Shown: positions 55,782 to 64,000, counted from the stretch's first letter. The stretch is DNA of 64,000 nucleotides from Anaerophaga thermohalophila str. Valhall (GCF_000250735.1 NZ_AHZV01000182.1:62001-126000), one strand, 5' to 3'. Translations and numbers: made by a program. The notes: generated from the sequence alone by a model not told the origin.

Positions 55782-56024
55782 TCACACAGGTACTACTTCC
55801 AATATCTGGGGCACTCTCTGCTTAACCACCATTTCAACACCCCCTTTAAGCGTTTGAATACTCATGGGACATCCGTCGCAAGCACCGGTCAACCTAACTT
55901 TCACGCGCAAATCATCGGTAAGCTCCACAAATGTTATATCTCCCCCATCGGATTGCAGGTATGGCCTGATTACATCCAATGCGTCCAGTACCTCCCTGGT
56001 CAGTTTTTCCTTGTCGATATCCAT
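55782..56024 (-). CDS. NifU C-terminal domain protein (Nfu-type Fe-S carrier)
   Basis: 80 residues, consisting of only the NifU C-terminal domain: VLDALDVIRPYLQSDGGDITFVELTDD followed by the cluster-binding CxxC as GACDGCPMSIQTLKGG. Nfu proteins hold a 4Fe-4S cluster between monomers and deliver it to apo-targets. It is the last gene after mrp with only 7 bases between them, so they are co-transcribed; both handle Fe-S clusters. Confidence 0.93.
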   Translation of the reverse strand: MDIDKEKLTREVLDALDVIRPYLQSDGGDITFVELTDDLRVKVRLTGACDGCPMSIQTLKGGVEMVVKQRVPQILEVVPV

Positions 56025-56031
56025 ACTCTGA

Positions 56032-57141
56032 TCATTTTCTGGTTATTTCAACCACCCTGGTAGGTGGCAGTTTTTGATTGCGTTCTTCAACCGCTTTAAC
56101 GACTTCCTCCCCAAGCATGGTAAAAGCTTTACCGGTAATGCTATCGGGATTCAGTGCCGATGGTTCTCCGCTGTCTCCTCCTTCGCGGATGCTCTGCACA
56201 ATAGGTATCTGCCCCAGCAGTCTAACATTCAACTCTTCAGCCAATCGCCGGCATCCGCCTTCACCAAAGATATAATACTTGTTTTCGGGAAGTTCGGCAG
56301 GCGTAAACCACGACATATTCTCAACCAGTCCCAGTACGGGGACATTGATCTTCTCACCGGTAAACATGCTGATTCCTTTGCGTGCATCGGCAAGGGCAAC
56401 ATCCTGCGGGGTGCTGACAATTACTGCTCCTGTAATGGAAATAGTCTGTACGGCAGTAAGATGAATATCACTGGTACCGGGTGGCAGATCGATGAACAAA
56501 TAGTCCAGTTCTCCCCAATCGCCATCGCCTATGAGCTGTTTGAGAGCATTGGTAGCCATTGCTCCTCGCCAGACGAGTGCATCGTTGGGATCAACAAAAT
56601 ACCCAATGCTCAGTATCTTAACTCCGTATTTTTCAACAGGAATAATTTTGTCTTTCCCTTCAACCTTTCGTAGCAAAGGTCTTGCATCTTCGGTATGAAA
56701 CATTTTAGGTATGGATGGCCCGTAAATATCAGCATCCAGTAGTCCCACCTTATATCCCATACGGGCAAGAGCCACTGCAAGGTTTGCAGCAACCGTAGAT
56801 TTGCCTACGCCTCCTTTTCCGGACGCCACAGCCACAATGTTTTTTACTTCAGGTAACAGCTTTGGAGCCGGTTGCGGAGCCCTGGGATTTACTTTGATAA
56901 AAATATTTCCTTCTATTTCGGCATCCTCACCAACATATTTTTTTATGGCCTGAACCGAAGCCTTTCGGATGGCAGAGATAAAAGGGTCATTGGCCCTGTC
57001 GAATTTCAGACTGAAACTAATACGTTTACCATCTATCCGGATATCATCTTCAACCATCCCCAACGAAACAATATCTTTTTCTTTTTCGGGATGCACAACA
57101 TGCTTCAATGCGTCAATGACCAACTGGGGATAAAAACTCAT
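56032..57141 (-). CDS. mrp: Mrp/NBP35-type P-loop Fe-S carrier ATPase
   Basis: 369 residues. An N-terminal MIP18-like domain (about 1-90, VIDALKHVVHPEKEKDIVSLG) and the deviant Walker A SGKGGVGKSTVAANLAVALA at about 108-127. Later GLLDADIYGPSIPKMF and the segment ENMSWFTPAELPENKYYIFG. In Salmonella ApbC and eukaryotic Nbp35 a CxxC follows this last region to bind the bridging cluster; here no CxxC is present. I recall Bacteroidota Mrp proteins generally lacking it. The gene sits just upstream of the Nfu-type gene. Confidence 0.94.
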   Translation of the reverse strand: MSFYPQLVIDALKHVVHPEKEKDIVSLGMVEDDIRIDGKRISFSLKFDRANDPFISAIRKASVQAIKKYVGEDAEIEGNIFIKVNPRAPQPAPKLLPEVKNIVAVASGKGGVGKSTVAANLAVALARMGYKVGLLDADIYGPSIPKMFHTEDARPLLRKVEGKDKIIPVEKYGVKILSIGYFVDPNDALVWRGAMATNALKQLIGDGDWGELDYLFIDLPPGTSDIHLTAVQTISITGAVIVSTPQDVALADARKGISMFTGEKINVPVLGLVENMSWFTPAELPENKYYIFGEGGCRRLAEELNVRLLGQIPIVQSIREGGDSGEPSALNPDSITGKAFTMLGEEVVKAVEERNQKLPPTRVVEITRK

Positions 57142-57211
57142 AGCTAAATTTATTTAAACTTTTTAAATATAAGGACAAAGATAAAAAATTTTCCAGAAAG
57201 CGAACAATGGT

Positions 57212-57553
57212 TTATTTGAAGCAATCTATTCCATCGGGTGCCCAAAAAACTTTTTGAAAATCCATCACTTTGTCGTTTTTCACTCTAACCCCTTCACTTT
57301 CGAGCAATTCCTGCATTGTATGTGCATTAGGAAAGGCATGCTTTCCTGTAAGCAAACCATTGCGGTTGACAACTCTGTGAGCAGGGACATACCCGGTATG
57401 CGAAAAAGCTTTATTCATGGCCCACCCCACCATTCGAGAAGCACCCGGCGAACCAATGGCGGCAGCCACAGCGCCATAAGTGGTAACACGACCGGCAGGT
57501 ATCTGCTTCACCACCTCGTACACCCGTGAAAAAAAATCACCATTTTCAGACAT
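57212..57553 (-). CDS. Alkyltransferase-like protein (ATL, MGMT family without active-site Cys)
   Basis: 113 residues. The MGMT C-terminal domain is recognisable: VKQIPAGRVTTYGAVAAAIG and SRMVGWAMN (Arg finger and HTH). The active-site motif PCHRV appears as PAHRV, with Ala58 in place of the alkyl-accepting Cys. This is the definition of an ATL protein, which binds O6-alkylguanine and flags it for nucleotide excision repair rather than removing the alkyl group. It is followed on its 5' side by trmB with 9 bases between; this suggests co-transcription of trmB and atl. Confidence 0.93.
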   Translation of the reverse strand: MSENGDFFSRVYEVVKQIPAGRVTTYGAVAAAIGSPGASRMVGWAMNKAFSHTGYVPAHRVVNRNGLLTGKHAFPNAHTMQELLESEGVRVKNDKVMDFQKVFWAPDGIDCFK

Positions 57554-57562
57554 GTCAATCGG

Positions 57563-58330
57563 TTATAGTATTTTGTTGTTTGCTGAATGCCTTGGCTTCA
57601 CACTTCTGCCTGCGCTCCTGTAACTATCGGGTTCGATTTCAATATCAGGTTCTTTAAGTCGATCAGTATCCTGAAGTCTGAATTTCAGATATTTTATCGG
57701 AATACCGTGTTCAAGCCATTTACTTTCATAGTAGGTTTTAATTCCTGTAATTTCATCTTTATATCCGCTTGCATACAAATCGCTCTCATCTGCCAGGGGC
57801 GTAATGTTATTTTCCTTCAGAAGAGCCCTGGTATAGGTATAAAGAAAGTTACTGTCGGTTTTAAGATGCACTATCCCGCCCGGTTTCAGAAAACTACCGT
57901 ATCGTTTTAAGAAAAAAGTACTGGTTAACCGTTTGCTTGCCTTTTTAATCTGGGGATCGGGAAATGTTAGCCAGATTTCATCCACCTCGGACGGTGCAAA
58001 GAAAGACTGAACAACCTCTATTCGTGTACGCAGAAATCCAACATTTTTCAAGCCCTCTTTTAATGATTGGGTGGCACCGCTATACATCCTGCTACCCTTA
58101 ATGTCGACACCTATAAAATTTTTCCCGGGAAACCGACGGGCCAGGCCAACTGTATATTCACCTTTTCCGCAGCCCAGCTCCAGCACAACCGGATGCTCAT
58201 TATTAAAAAAATCACTTTTCCACCTTCCCTTTAATGCATGATCGGCATTGAAAACCTCATCGAAACCGACCTGAACCACATGCGGGTAAGTGGCCATTTC
58301 AGCAAATTTCTTTAGCTTGTTTTTGCCCAC
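57563..58330 (-). CDS. trmB: tRNA (guanine-N7-)-methyltransferase
   Basis: 255 residues from GTG 58328-58330. Class I methyltransferase with SAM motif VLELGCGKGEYTVGLARRFP and FIGVDIKGSRMYSG, then IWLTFPDPQIKKASKRLTS, the TrmB catalytic/tRNA-binding segment. It methylates G46 of tRNAs. It has a family-extended C-terminal tail rich in basic residues. The GTG start is directly downstream of the repeat word CTAACGATCTATTGT; the start codon lies 4 bases after it. Confidence 0.95.
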   Translation of the reverse strand: MGKNKLKKFAEMATYPHVVQVGFDEVFNADHALKGRWKSDFFNNEHPVVLELGCGKGEYTVGLARRFPGKNFIGVDIKGSRMYSGATQSLKEGLKNVGFLRTRIEVVQSFFAPSEVDEIWLTFPDPQIKKASKRLTSTFFLKRYGSFLKPGGIVHLKTDSNFLYTYTRALLKENNITPLADESDLYASGYKDEITGIKTYYESKWLEHGIPIKYLKFRLQDTDRLKEPDIEIEPDSYRSAGRSVKPRHSANNKIL

Positions 58331-58343
58331 AATACAATAGATC

Positions 58344-58469
58344 GTTAGATTATTAGATTTAAGTTACAAGATGATTCGCATCCCGTTGAAAATCTGCATT
58401 TTATCAAAACAAACCCTTCGGGTATAACCAACTGAATTTAAGGTGCTTACAAAAGTTTAACAGACTATT
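58344..58469 (+). repeat. R3 dispersed intergenic repeat, copy 3
   Basis: GTTAGATTATTAGATTTAAG, GATGATTCGC, then CTTACAAAAGTTTAACAGAC. Located between gldH and trmB, starting 14 bases from the trmB start codon. Confidence 0.7.
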
Positions 58470-58489
58470 ACACAACAAATTGTTTGTTT

Positions 58490-58981
58490 TTATTGATCCG
58501 AACTATCCTCAGGCGCCTCAGCCTTTTCAATCCATAATGAAAACGATTTAACTCCCGGCAATTCATCACGGCGCATACCCTGAGTTACAGAAAATGTCAA
58601 TTGACCGGGAGAACTGAGCTTTACACCTCTTCTGTATAGCCAGTACAAAGTTCGTTCTTTGTCGCTCCCTTTTCCGATCCATTGACCGTCCGGCTCAGCC
58701 AGAAAATACTCAATGGTATCGGTCTGCATTTTCCCGTCAGGGCTTTCCACATCGATAAAAAGCCATAAATTACTGTAGGGATAATTGTTGTTGTGCTCAA
58801 GTGAAAACCCTATATTTATTACCTGCGAAGTATCTTCCACGACCGGCTTGAAGACCAGTGTTGAATCTTTATGCCACAATTGTTCCCGGAACTCGTTGCC
58901 GGTTTCGTAAAGCGTACCCCGGTTACAGGCGGTAAACGCCATAATAAAGACAAGGAATATTAATAAAGCACTAATCCTCAT
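58490..58981 (-). CDS. gldH: GldH gliding-motility lipoprotein
   Basis: 163 residues from ATG 58979-58981. The protein starts MRISALLIFLVFIMAF and has a lipobox with Cys19 (AFTACNRG), so it is lipid-anchored. An in-frame ATG at 59110 would put the signal peptide internally, deep inside ricT. The body shows the GldH family: LEHNNNYPYSNLWLFIDVESPDG, DTIEYFLAEPDGQWIG and GVKLSSPGQLTFSVTQGMR. It supports gliding and T9SS function, in a role not fully understood. Its start overlaps the ricT stop by 11 bases; the ricT-gldH order is common in Bacteroidota. Confidence 0.93.
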   Translation of the reverse strand: MRISALLIFLVFIMAFTACNRGTLYETGNEFREQLWHKDSTLVFKPVVEDTSQVINIGFSLEHNNNYPYSNLWLFIDVESPDGKMQTDTIEYFLAEPDGQWIGKGSDKERTLYWLYRRGVKLSSPGQLTFSVTQGMRRDELPGVKSFSLWIEKAEAPEDSSDQ

Positions 58982-60230
58982 TATCTTCGGAAGAGTTAGA
59001 TGACCTGTTTTTCCTGCGCCTTCTGTTCTGGTTAACTGCATTTCCGGATTTATTTGAACTTTTTCTTCGTTTACTTTTTCGCTTTTTCCCTTGCTTTTTG
59101 TTTTGTTCATCGAACCTGGTAATACTGTCTTCTCCTACCACATTGGTATAATCAATTTCGGAAACCACAGCAGCAGTAACAGTTTCCGAGGCCAATCGGG
59201 TAACTTTACGGCCCTGTTTGTTGAGCTCAATGATCTCTTTAACTTTCTTCACGGTCAGCATCACCACGTTACCGGTGCTGTCGCGGCCGGAGGAAAACCA
59301 CATCAGCCTTTTAAAGATATCGGTTTTGAAGTGATAATAAGTTTCTGTTTCCGTTTCCAGAGGGACATCTGTTGGTGGAAAGTCTTTCTGTGCATCAATA
59401 TAAGCATCCAGCTCATAATTGAGGCAACATTTCAACTTTCCGCACTGACCCGCCAGTTTTTGCGGATTCAAAGATATTTCCTGATACCTGGCCGCATTGG
59501 TTGTTACAGAAACGAAATTAGTGATCCAGGTTGAACAGCACAATTCTCTTCCGCACGGGCCGATTCCGCCAATACGACCGGCCTCCTGACGGGCACCAAT
59601 CTGTCGCATCTCGATTCTGACTTTAAAGCGATCGGCCAGTACTTTTATTAATTCCCTGAAATCAACACGTTCATCGGCAATGTAATAAAAAATTGCTTTT
59701 GTACGATCTCCCTGATATTCAACATCGCCAATTTTCATGTTCAAATTCAACCTTTCGGCAATGCGACGAGACTCCAGCATGGTTTCATGTTCCAGAGCTT
59801 TGGCCTCCTCCCACTTATCGATATCCACCTGCTTGGCCTTCCGGTACACTCTTTTAAACTCGTAATCAGAGGGGTCCTGGTTGTTTTTCTTCATTTGCAA
59901 AAGCACCAGCTCCCCGGTAAGGGTTACCACCCCAATATCGTGCCCAGGCGACGCCTCTACAGCAACAACATCACCTTTTTTTAGTTTAAGATGATTGCTG
60001 TTCCGATAAAATCCCTTTCTTGTATTCTTGAACTGAACTTCCACAATATCCGTTTCTTTCCCGGCCCTGGGAAGATCAGACAGCCAGTCAAACACTTCAA
60101 GTTTACCACACCGGCTGCTACATGTATTACATTTACTATTTTGCGGAATAGCTTCTGTATCCATAAAAACACTTTTTTTAAGAGAGCCTTGCCCCGAAAA
60201 GCCAACAGCCATTATAGTGGCAATTTCCAT
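58971..60230 (-). CDS. ricT: RicT/PSP1-domain protein (YaaT homologue)
   Basis: 419 residues. An N-terminal cysteine group (CNTCSSRCGKLEVFDW) resembles the Bacteroidota RicT start, suggesting the alternative ATG at 60164 (397 residues). The PSP1 core includes KKGDVVAVEASPGHDIGVVTLTG, FRELIKVLADRFKVRIEMRQIG, and the Cys-rich GGIGPCGRELCCSTW and LAGQCGKLKCCLNYE. In Bacillus, RicT is part of the Y-complex that guides RNase Y; here no partner is seen. The C-terminus is a Lys/Arg/Ser-rich disordered tail (from about residue 375) that overlaps the start of gldH. Confidence 0.9.
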   Translation of the reverse strand: MEIATIMAVGFSGQGSLKKSVFMDTEAIPQNSKCNTCSSRCGKLEVFDWLSDLPRAGKETDIVEVQFKNTRKGFYRNSNHLKLKKGDVVAVEASPGHDIGVVTLTGELVLLQMKKNNQDPSDYEFKRVYRKAKQVDIDKWEEAKALEHETMLESRRIAERLNLNMKIGDVEYQGDRTKAIFYYIADERVDFRELIKVLADRFKVRIEMRQIGARQEAGRIGGIGPCGRELCCSTWITNFVSVTTNAARYQEISLNPQKLAGQCGKLKCCLNYELDAYIDAQKDFPPTDVPLETETETYYHFKTDIFKRLMWFSSGRDSTGNVVMLTVKKVKEIIELNKQGRKVTRLASETVTAAVVSEIDYTNVVGEDSITRFDEQNKKQGKKRKSKRRKSSNKSGNAVNQNRRRRKNRSSNSSEDNED

Positions 60231-60343
60231 TTTGTATTATTCTGATCTCCGGCACTCAAAAATAGCCGAGAGACCTCCGGACCGTTGTCCGTTATCCCGG
60301 TCAACACTCTCTGGGTATATATTAATTTTAACTAAAGGTCGAC

Positions 60344-61483
60344 TCAGACAAGGTTGTTGGTTAATCTAAACAAACCGGTTATCTTCATCGACATATCGAA
60401 AAGTACAAGTCTGGTGTTACCGTTCTGTTCAATGTGGGTCAAAGCCAGTTCATATTCATTTACCATTTGTTCCACATTGCGATCGTTCACAAAAGACTTA
60501 AAATTTTCGATAAACTTATTTTCGGACGGAGTGGCGTAGACCAACTCCGCTATATCATAATTTGCAATATAGCTTTCGCGCAGAATATCAACACAATAAA
60601 GCAAAAGATTCTTCAGTTGCTCACGGGGCAATGCAGCCGCCCTGTCGACCCACTCGTTAATAGCATCCAGTTTCCCGGAATAGGCATTACGCATTGCAGA
60701 TACAAACATATCATGAAAAAACTGCTTTTCTTCACTGTTGTTTATAATTTCGCGGGCTTCGATAAAGTTACCTCTTGAAATGCGGGCTACAGTTTCCGCC
60801 TCCTCACCGTTAATACTGAAGATGCTTTTCAGTGCTTCTGCAAGCGATGCTTCATCAATTTTGGGAATCTTAAGTTGTTGGGTGCGCGATAAAATTGTTG
60901 GCAACACTCCCGCCGGATAATCCGAAACCAGCACAAACAATGTTCTTGGCGGTGGCTCTTCCAAAATTTTGAGGAGCTTGTTTGCAGCAGAATTGTGCAT
61001 TTTCTCGGGTTGCCAGATAATCATAACCTTATACTTCCCCTCAAAGGTTTTAAGATTTAATTTTTTTATGATCTCGTTGCCTTCCTGAGTATAAATCATT
61101 CCCTGTCCGCGTTCAGCCCCAATAAATGAGAACCACTCACGCTCATTAAAATACGGACTTTGGGCAATAAATCTGCGCCATTCATCCAGATAGTCATTAC
61201 TGACTACAGGTTTACTGCTGTCTTTCTTAACTACCGGAAACACAAAATGCAGATCGGGATGAACGAGCCTGGACATCTTCTTACATGCCGAACACTCTCC
61301 ACAGGCATCTTCTGCTCCCGGGTTCTTGCAGTTAACATATTGGGCAAAAGAGAGGGCAAGTGGTATCTGACCGGCTCCGGGCGGGCCCGTAAAAAGTTGT
61401 GCATGACTGATACGATCCTCACGAACCATTGATATCAGGTGCTTTTTTACAGATTGTTGTCCTATGATGTCCTTAAACAGCAT
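60344..61483 (-). CDS. holB: DNA polymerase III delta' subunit
   Basis: 379 residues. N-terminal AAA+ with GPPGAGQIPLALSFAQ (the Walker A Lys is absent, as expected for the non-ATP-binding delta'), a zinc module CKNPGAEDACGECSACKKM, and QPEKMHNSAANKLLKILEEPPP with TILSRTQQLKIP. The C-terminal collar domain is weakly conserved. It is the stator of the clamp loader, cytoplasmic. It is the first gene of the holB-ricT-gldH group. Its start faces the glycosyltransferase gene: the two promoters must lie within about 110 bases. Confidence 0.94.
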   Translation of the reverse strand: MLFKDIIGQQSVKKHLISMVREDRISHAQLFTGPPGAGQIPLALSFAQYVNCKNPGAEDACGECSACKKMSRLVHPDLHFVFPVVKKDSSKPVVSNDYLDEWRRFIAQSPYFNEREWFSFIGAERGQGMIYTQEGNEIIKKLNLKTFEGKYKVMIIWQPEKMHNSAANKLLKILEEPPPRTLFVLVSDYPAGVLPTILSRTQQLKIPKIDEASLAEALKSIFSINGEEAETVARISRGNFIEAREIINNSEEKQFFHDMFVSAMRNAYSGKLDAINEWVDRAAALPREQLKNLLLYCVDILRESYIANYDIAELVYATPSENKFIENFKSFVNDRNVEQMVNEYELALTHIEQNGNTRLVLFDMSMKITGLFRLTNNLV

Positions 61484-61556
61484 ACCATTTGCTCAATTAA
61501 AGTTGAAGGTCAAAGATAAGAAAAACATCCAGACAGTCTTTTCTAAATTATTGTCC

Positions 61557-61564
61557 TACTTTTG
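61557..61564 (+). promoter_or_regulatory. Predicted -7 promoter element of the glycosyltransferase gene
   Basis: TACTTTTG fits TAnnTTTG. It lies 35 bases before the GTG at 61599 and downstream of the in-frame ATG at 61464, which supports the GTG as the real start. Confidence 0.55.
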
Positions 61565-61598
61565 TAATATCATTAAACAGAAAGCCATAAGAAGCCAG

Positions 61599-62708
61599 GT
61601 GACAGAGAACACTGAAATATCTGCAAAAACAAAAAAGACGGTTCTGTTTTGCCCGCTCGACTGGGGTCTGGGACATATTGCCCGCGATTTGCCGCTCATT
61701 AAAGAATTCAGGAAACACGGACACAGAGTTATCGTTGCTGCCTCTCAGACACTTATCGGGTGGCTTGAAAAAGAATATCCCCAGGTGGAAACAACCCTGT
61801 TCGAAGGGCCGGATATCCGTTACACTAAGAACGGAGCACTGTTTCTGAAACTGATGCTTTTTCTGCCTCACTTGTTTCGATGGCTGAAAAAAGAGAAAAG
61901 CATCACGTCTGCATTAGTTGAAAAATATCACCCCGATCTGATAGTGTCGGATAATCGATACGGAGCAAGGCACCATTCGGTGTATTCTGTAATTATTACT
62001 CACCAGCTGATGCTAAAAATGCCCTCGTTGCTTAGATGGGCCGAATATCCAGTGCATCTTTTGATAAAAAGGCTGATACAGCCATTCAGGGAATGCTGGG
62101 TTCCTGATTTTGAAAAAGAACACTCCCTCGCCGGTGATCTGGTCCATAAATACCCCCTTCCGGAAAATGCAAGATTAATTGGTCCCCTTTCCCGTTTCGA
62201 CGATCCGGAGCTCAACGCTGACGTAAGCAAACAGCCCGATCCCAAAAGTCTGCTGGCAATTATTTCGGGTCCCGAACCACAACGTTCTTTACTGGAAGAA
62301 AAGCTGAAAAACATTCTGAATAATTATCCGGGGAAAATATGCATTGTAAGAGGAACCGATATAAGATCGGCCAGGGTGCAAAAAGCTCCAAAAAAAATGA
62401 AGATATACAATCATTTACAAACCCCGTATCTGCTGAAAAAAATAAAAGAATCTGAGGTAATTATTTCACGGCCGGGATATTCCACTATCATGGATATGTA
62501 TACACTGAAAAAAAGTATTCTGATGATTCCGACGCCAGGGCAAACAGAACAAGAATATCTGGCTAAATATCATCACAACAAATCGCACAAAATTCTGAAT
62601 ATTAAACACATAAATACACCTGGCAACCTTCCGGATACCTTCCCGGAACAAGTGTTAAATAATACTTCGCCGACGAAAAATTTTCGGGAAGTCCTTAACT
62701 TATTATAG
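61599..62708 (+). CDS. GT-B glycosyltransferase (MurG/GT28-like)
   Basis: 369 residues from GTG 61599, preferred over an in-frame ATG at 61464 because a promoter-like element lies between them. It starts with the GT-B N-domain CPLDWGLGHIARDLPLIKEF, a pattern of MurG- and UGT-like enzymes. Its C-domain has SGPEPQRSLLEEKL, HLQTPYLLKKIKESEVIISRPGYST and PTPGQTEQEYLAKY, the nucleotide-sugar-binding end. The acceptor cannot be deduced; a cell-envelope or glycolipid role is likely by family. No membrane helix is seen, although residues 78-105 are hydrophobic. It is divergently transcribed from holB and followed by an R3 repeat that starts 4 bases after the stop. Confidence 0.85.
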   Translation: MTENTEISAKTKKTVLFCPLDWGLGHIARDLPLIKEFRKHGHRVIVAASQTLIGWLEKEYPQVETTLFEGPDIRYTKNGALFLKLMLFLPHLFRWLKKEKSITSALVEKYHPDLIVSDNRYGARHHSVYSVIITHQLMLKMPSLLRWAEYPVHLLIKRLIQPFRECWVPDFEKEHSLAGDLVHKYPLPENARLIGPLSRFDDPELNADVSKQPDPKSLLAIISGPEPQRSLLEEKLKNILNNYPGKICIVRGTDIRSARVQKAPKKMKIYNHLQTPYLLKKIKESEVIISRPGYSTIMDMYTLKKSILMIPTPGQTEQEYLAKYHHNKSHKILNIKHINTPGNLPDTFPEQVLNNTSPTKNFREVLNLL

Positions 62709-62711
62709 ATT

Positions 62712-62830
62712 GTTAGATTTTTAGATATAAGATGATTTATATAATTTTGATATACTGCTTTTTAACAGACACAATCTTTTAGTCACAGGCAATTGGATTG
62801 CAACGTATTGTAAAAGTTTAACGGACAGTA
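62712..62830 (+). repeat. R3 dispersed intergenic repeat, copy 4
   Basis: GTTAGATTTTTAGATATAAG, then ATAATTTTGATATACTGC, TTGGATTGCAACGTATTG and TAAAAGTTTAACGGACAGTA. The best-preserved full copy, inverted relative to 28572-28690. Confidence 0.75.
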
Positions 62831-62838
62831 GACAATAA

Positions 62839-63066
62839 GAACATGTATAAACCAATCTTTCATGAGAGTTCGATCAGGACTTAGAAATGAATATAGGACA
62901 CGAATGACACAGATGATACAGATCATCACAGATAAAATTAGTGGAAATCCGGCTAATCCGTGTAATCCGTGTGCTATTAAAAATAAAATATACGAATGAA
63001 ACGAGCATGGCAAAGATTTTCTCAAAAGAACATGTATAAAATCAATCATGCGAGTTCCATTCGAAA
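62839..63066 (-). repeat. Inverted R4 units flanking an ATCCGTGT hairpin repeat
   Basis: 62839-62881 and 62997-63066 are R4 units in minus orientation (GGAACTCGCATGATTGATTT, GCCATGCTCGTTTCAT). Between them, 62896-62974 is an imperfect hairpin, GGACACGAATGACACAGAT against ATCCGTGTAATCCGTGTGC. Repeats of this ATCCGTG type are, to my recollection, widespread in many phyla. Confidence 0.6.
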
Positions 63067-63435
63067 GCAAGTTAAGGAATTGTTTTGAAATAAACCTGAT
63101 AGAACAGACAAGCAGTCAGGTTATAGTTTTAATAAACTTACTTTTACTTATCATCAACAAAATTAAGAATTTTAAAAAGACGATCGTCCAATCCTTTTTC
63201 CAACAAAAACCCATAGCATTGATTTCCAGAACATTAAAACAGGAAAGCTGTGTAACAGCCGGAAAATAAAGCAAATAAACAACAGGCAACGTTTATCTAA
63301 AAATTCGGGTTATTCATCACAAAAAAGAAACCTTTAATGACAAAATAAGGTATGCTCGGCAAGGAAAATTCTGAAACGGGAAACCTTTCAGAACAAATCC
63401 CGTAACAGTTCAAAACAAGTCAAAGAAAACAGCTT
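63067..63435. other. Gene-poor spacer
   Basis: About 370 bases with no convincing gene. A short open frame from 63048 begins inside the repeat and shows no family. No strong promoter or terminator was seen. Confidence 0.5.
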
Positions 63436-63909
63436 ATGAATTTCTTACCGGTTGTACTAATTTCGGGCGTTACCGTTCTTTTATCCTACATTACGGTTCG
63501 CAAAATATTCCCCGAATTGGTAAGAAAAAAAGCCATTAAGCAGCTCGAGAATATTCTTTTCCCGGAAGGATACTGGCAAAAATCCGAAGTTGTAAGAACA
63601 TTCCGGAAACTCACTGATGAACGGTTCAGTGATGAAGATATTCTTGACTATTTTTTCAAAATAAAAGGTTTACAGACGATAGATATTAATGCAGAAACCA
63701 ACTTCTGGTTAAAAAGATATCTCTTTAGTCCGACCTCTATTAAGCTGAATTACTTTGAGCAGGTGAAATTCTATGAAACATTTCTTAATTATCCTGCTCC
63801 CGGAAGAGGGAATAACCAAACGCTTTATCATCAATCTGTAAATACAAATAAAGAACAAGTAATAACAACACAAAAGCACGCTGCCCGGATGAGTAGAAAC
63901 CCGATATAG
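63436..63909 (+). CDS. Small membrane-anchored protein of unknown function
   Basis: 157 residues, not recognised. One N-terminal membrane helix (FLPVVLISGVTVLLSYITV) is followed by a basic stretch (RKIFPELVRKKAIKQLENI) and a soluble, probably helical domain: EVVRTFRKLTDERFSDEDILDYFFKIKG. The C-terminal 35 residues are polar and low in complexity. It is single, with no same-strand neighbour visible before the right edge. A cytoplasm-facing domain anchored by the first helix is the simplest topology. Coding character and length make it probable but not certain. Confidence 0.65.
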   Translation: MNFLPVVLISGVTVLLSYITVRKIFPELVRKKAIKQLENILFPEGYWQKSEVVRTFRKLTDERFSDEDILDYFFKIKGLQTIDINAETNFWLKRYLFSPTSIKLNYFEQVKFYETFLNYPAPGRGNNQTLYHQSVNTNKEQVITTQKHAARMSRNPI

Positions 63910-64000
63910 AACAGCTATTGAAAAAATAGCGGCAGTAAGCTTCAAAAAACGAACACCCGGTCTGTAATCTCACTTATTCTTCATGGCCCTTGATAGTGAC

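Noticed and set aside
58982-59110. Upstream start for gldH
   Set aside because: It would place the lipoprotein signal internally and overlap ricT by 140 bases; the ATG at 58981 gives a correct lipobox.
63048-63269. Open frame of 73 codons
   Set aside because: Starts inside an R4 repeat, has no family similarity and no promoter; likely chance.
63974-64000. Possible C-terminus of a minus-strand gene (VTIKGHEE-stop) at the right edge
   Set aside because: Only eight codons are visible; cannot be supported.

Overview
The window is chromosomal DNA from a member of the Bacteroidota, most likely a free-living Bacteroidales/Marinilabiliales-type bacterium. The evidence is a fused LpxC/FabZ, type IX secretion and gliding genes (sprA, sprE/porW, porX, gldH), Bacteroidota promoters of the TTTG-N19..21-TAnnTTTG kind, an initiator tRNA gene without encoded CCA, and several families conserved in that phylum (DUF4837 lipoprotein, GSCFA protein, RicT-GldH order). 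Species-level placement is not possible from the sequence alone.

Layout. 1-3163 (minus): glycogen metabolism, a debranching enzyme overlapping a glycosyltransferase cut by the left edge. 3945-5772 (minus): GSCFA protein and an alpha/beta hydrolase. 6119-7498: yjbQ (+) and queG (-). 7554-13638 (minus): a complete suf Fe-S assembly operon sufB-C-D-S-E-T, with a promoter and a 19-bp palindrome resembling a DtxR-family operator. 14054-23807 (plus): thiL, ruvA, the giant T9SS translocon gene sprA, and gcvH. 24013-29163 (minus): rimP-nusA-infB. 29371-34276 (plus): HD hydrolase and the lipid A genes lpxD, lpxC/fabZ, lpxA. 34349-42692 (minus): pdxA, a small unknown plus DUF4837 lipoprotein, a LysM lytic transglycosylase, tatA, rseP, dxr and an M23 peptidase. 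43441-43513: tRNA-fMet. 43923-47290 (plus): gamma-glutamyltransferase and a soluble histidine kinase. 47306-53846 (minus): sprE, porX, tsaE and ald. 54385-55736 (plus): sigma-54-type response regulator. 55782-61483 (minus): NifU-like protein, Mrp, alkyltransferase-like protein, trmB, gldH, ricT and holB. 61599-62708 (plus): GT-B glycosyltransferase. 63436-63909 (plus): a small unknown membrane-anchored protein.

Two things stand out beyond this mostly housekeeping content. First, six conserved genes (sufB, sufC, infB, the M23 peptidase, porX and the sigma-54-type regulator) carry together seven single-base indels. Six of these lie in A/T runs, and undoing each one restores a full-length family member. 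Because infB and suf are needed for growth, sequence error is the simplest explanation, and the features below give the reconstructed spans. Second, the intergenic spaces are filled with several dispersed repeat families. One is a ~123-bp palindromic element with compensatory changes between its two copies. Another group shares a CGTTAAACTTTTAC end, and a related leader abuts start or stop codons of many unrelated genes. No phage, plasmid, defence system, CRISPR array or complete insertion sequence was seen.
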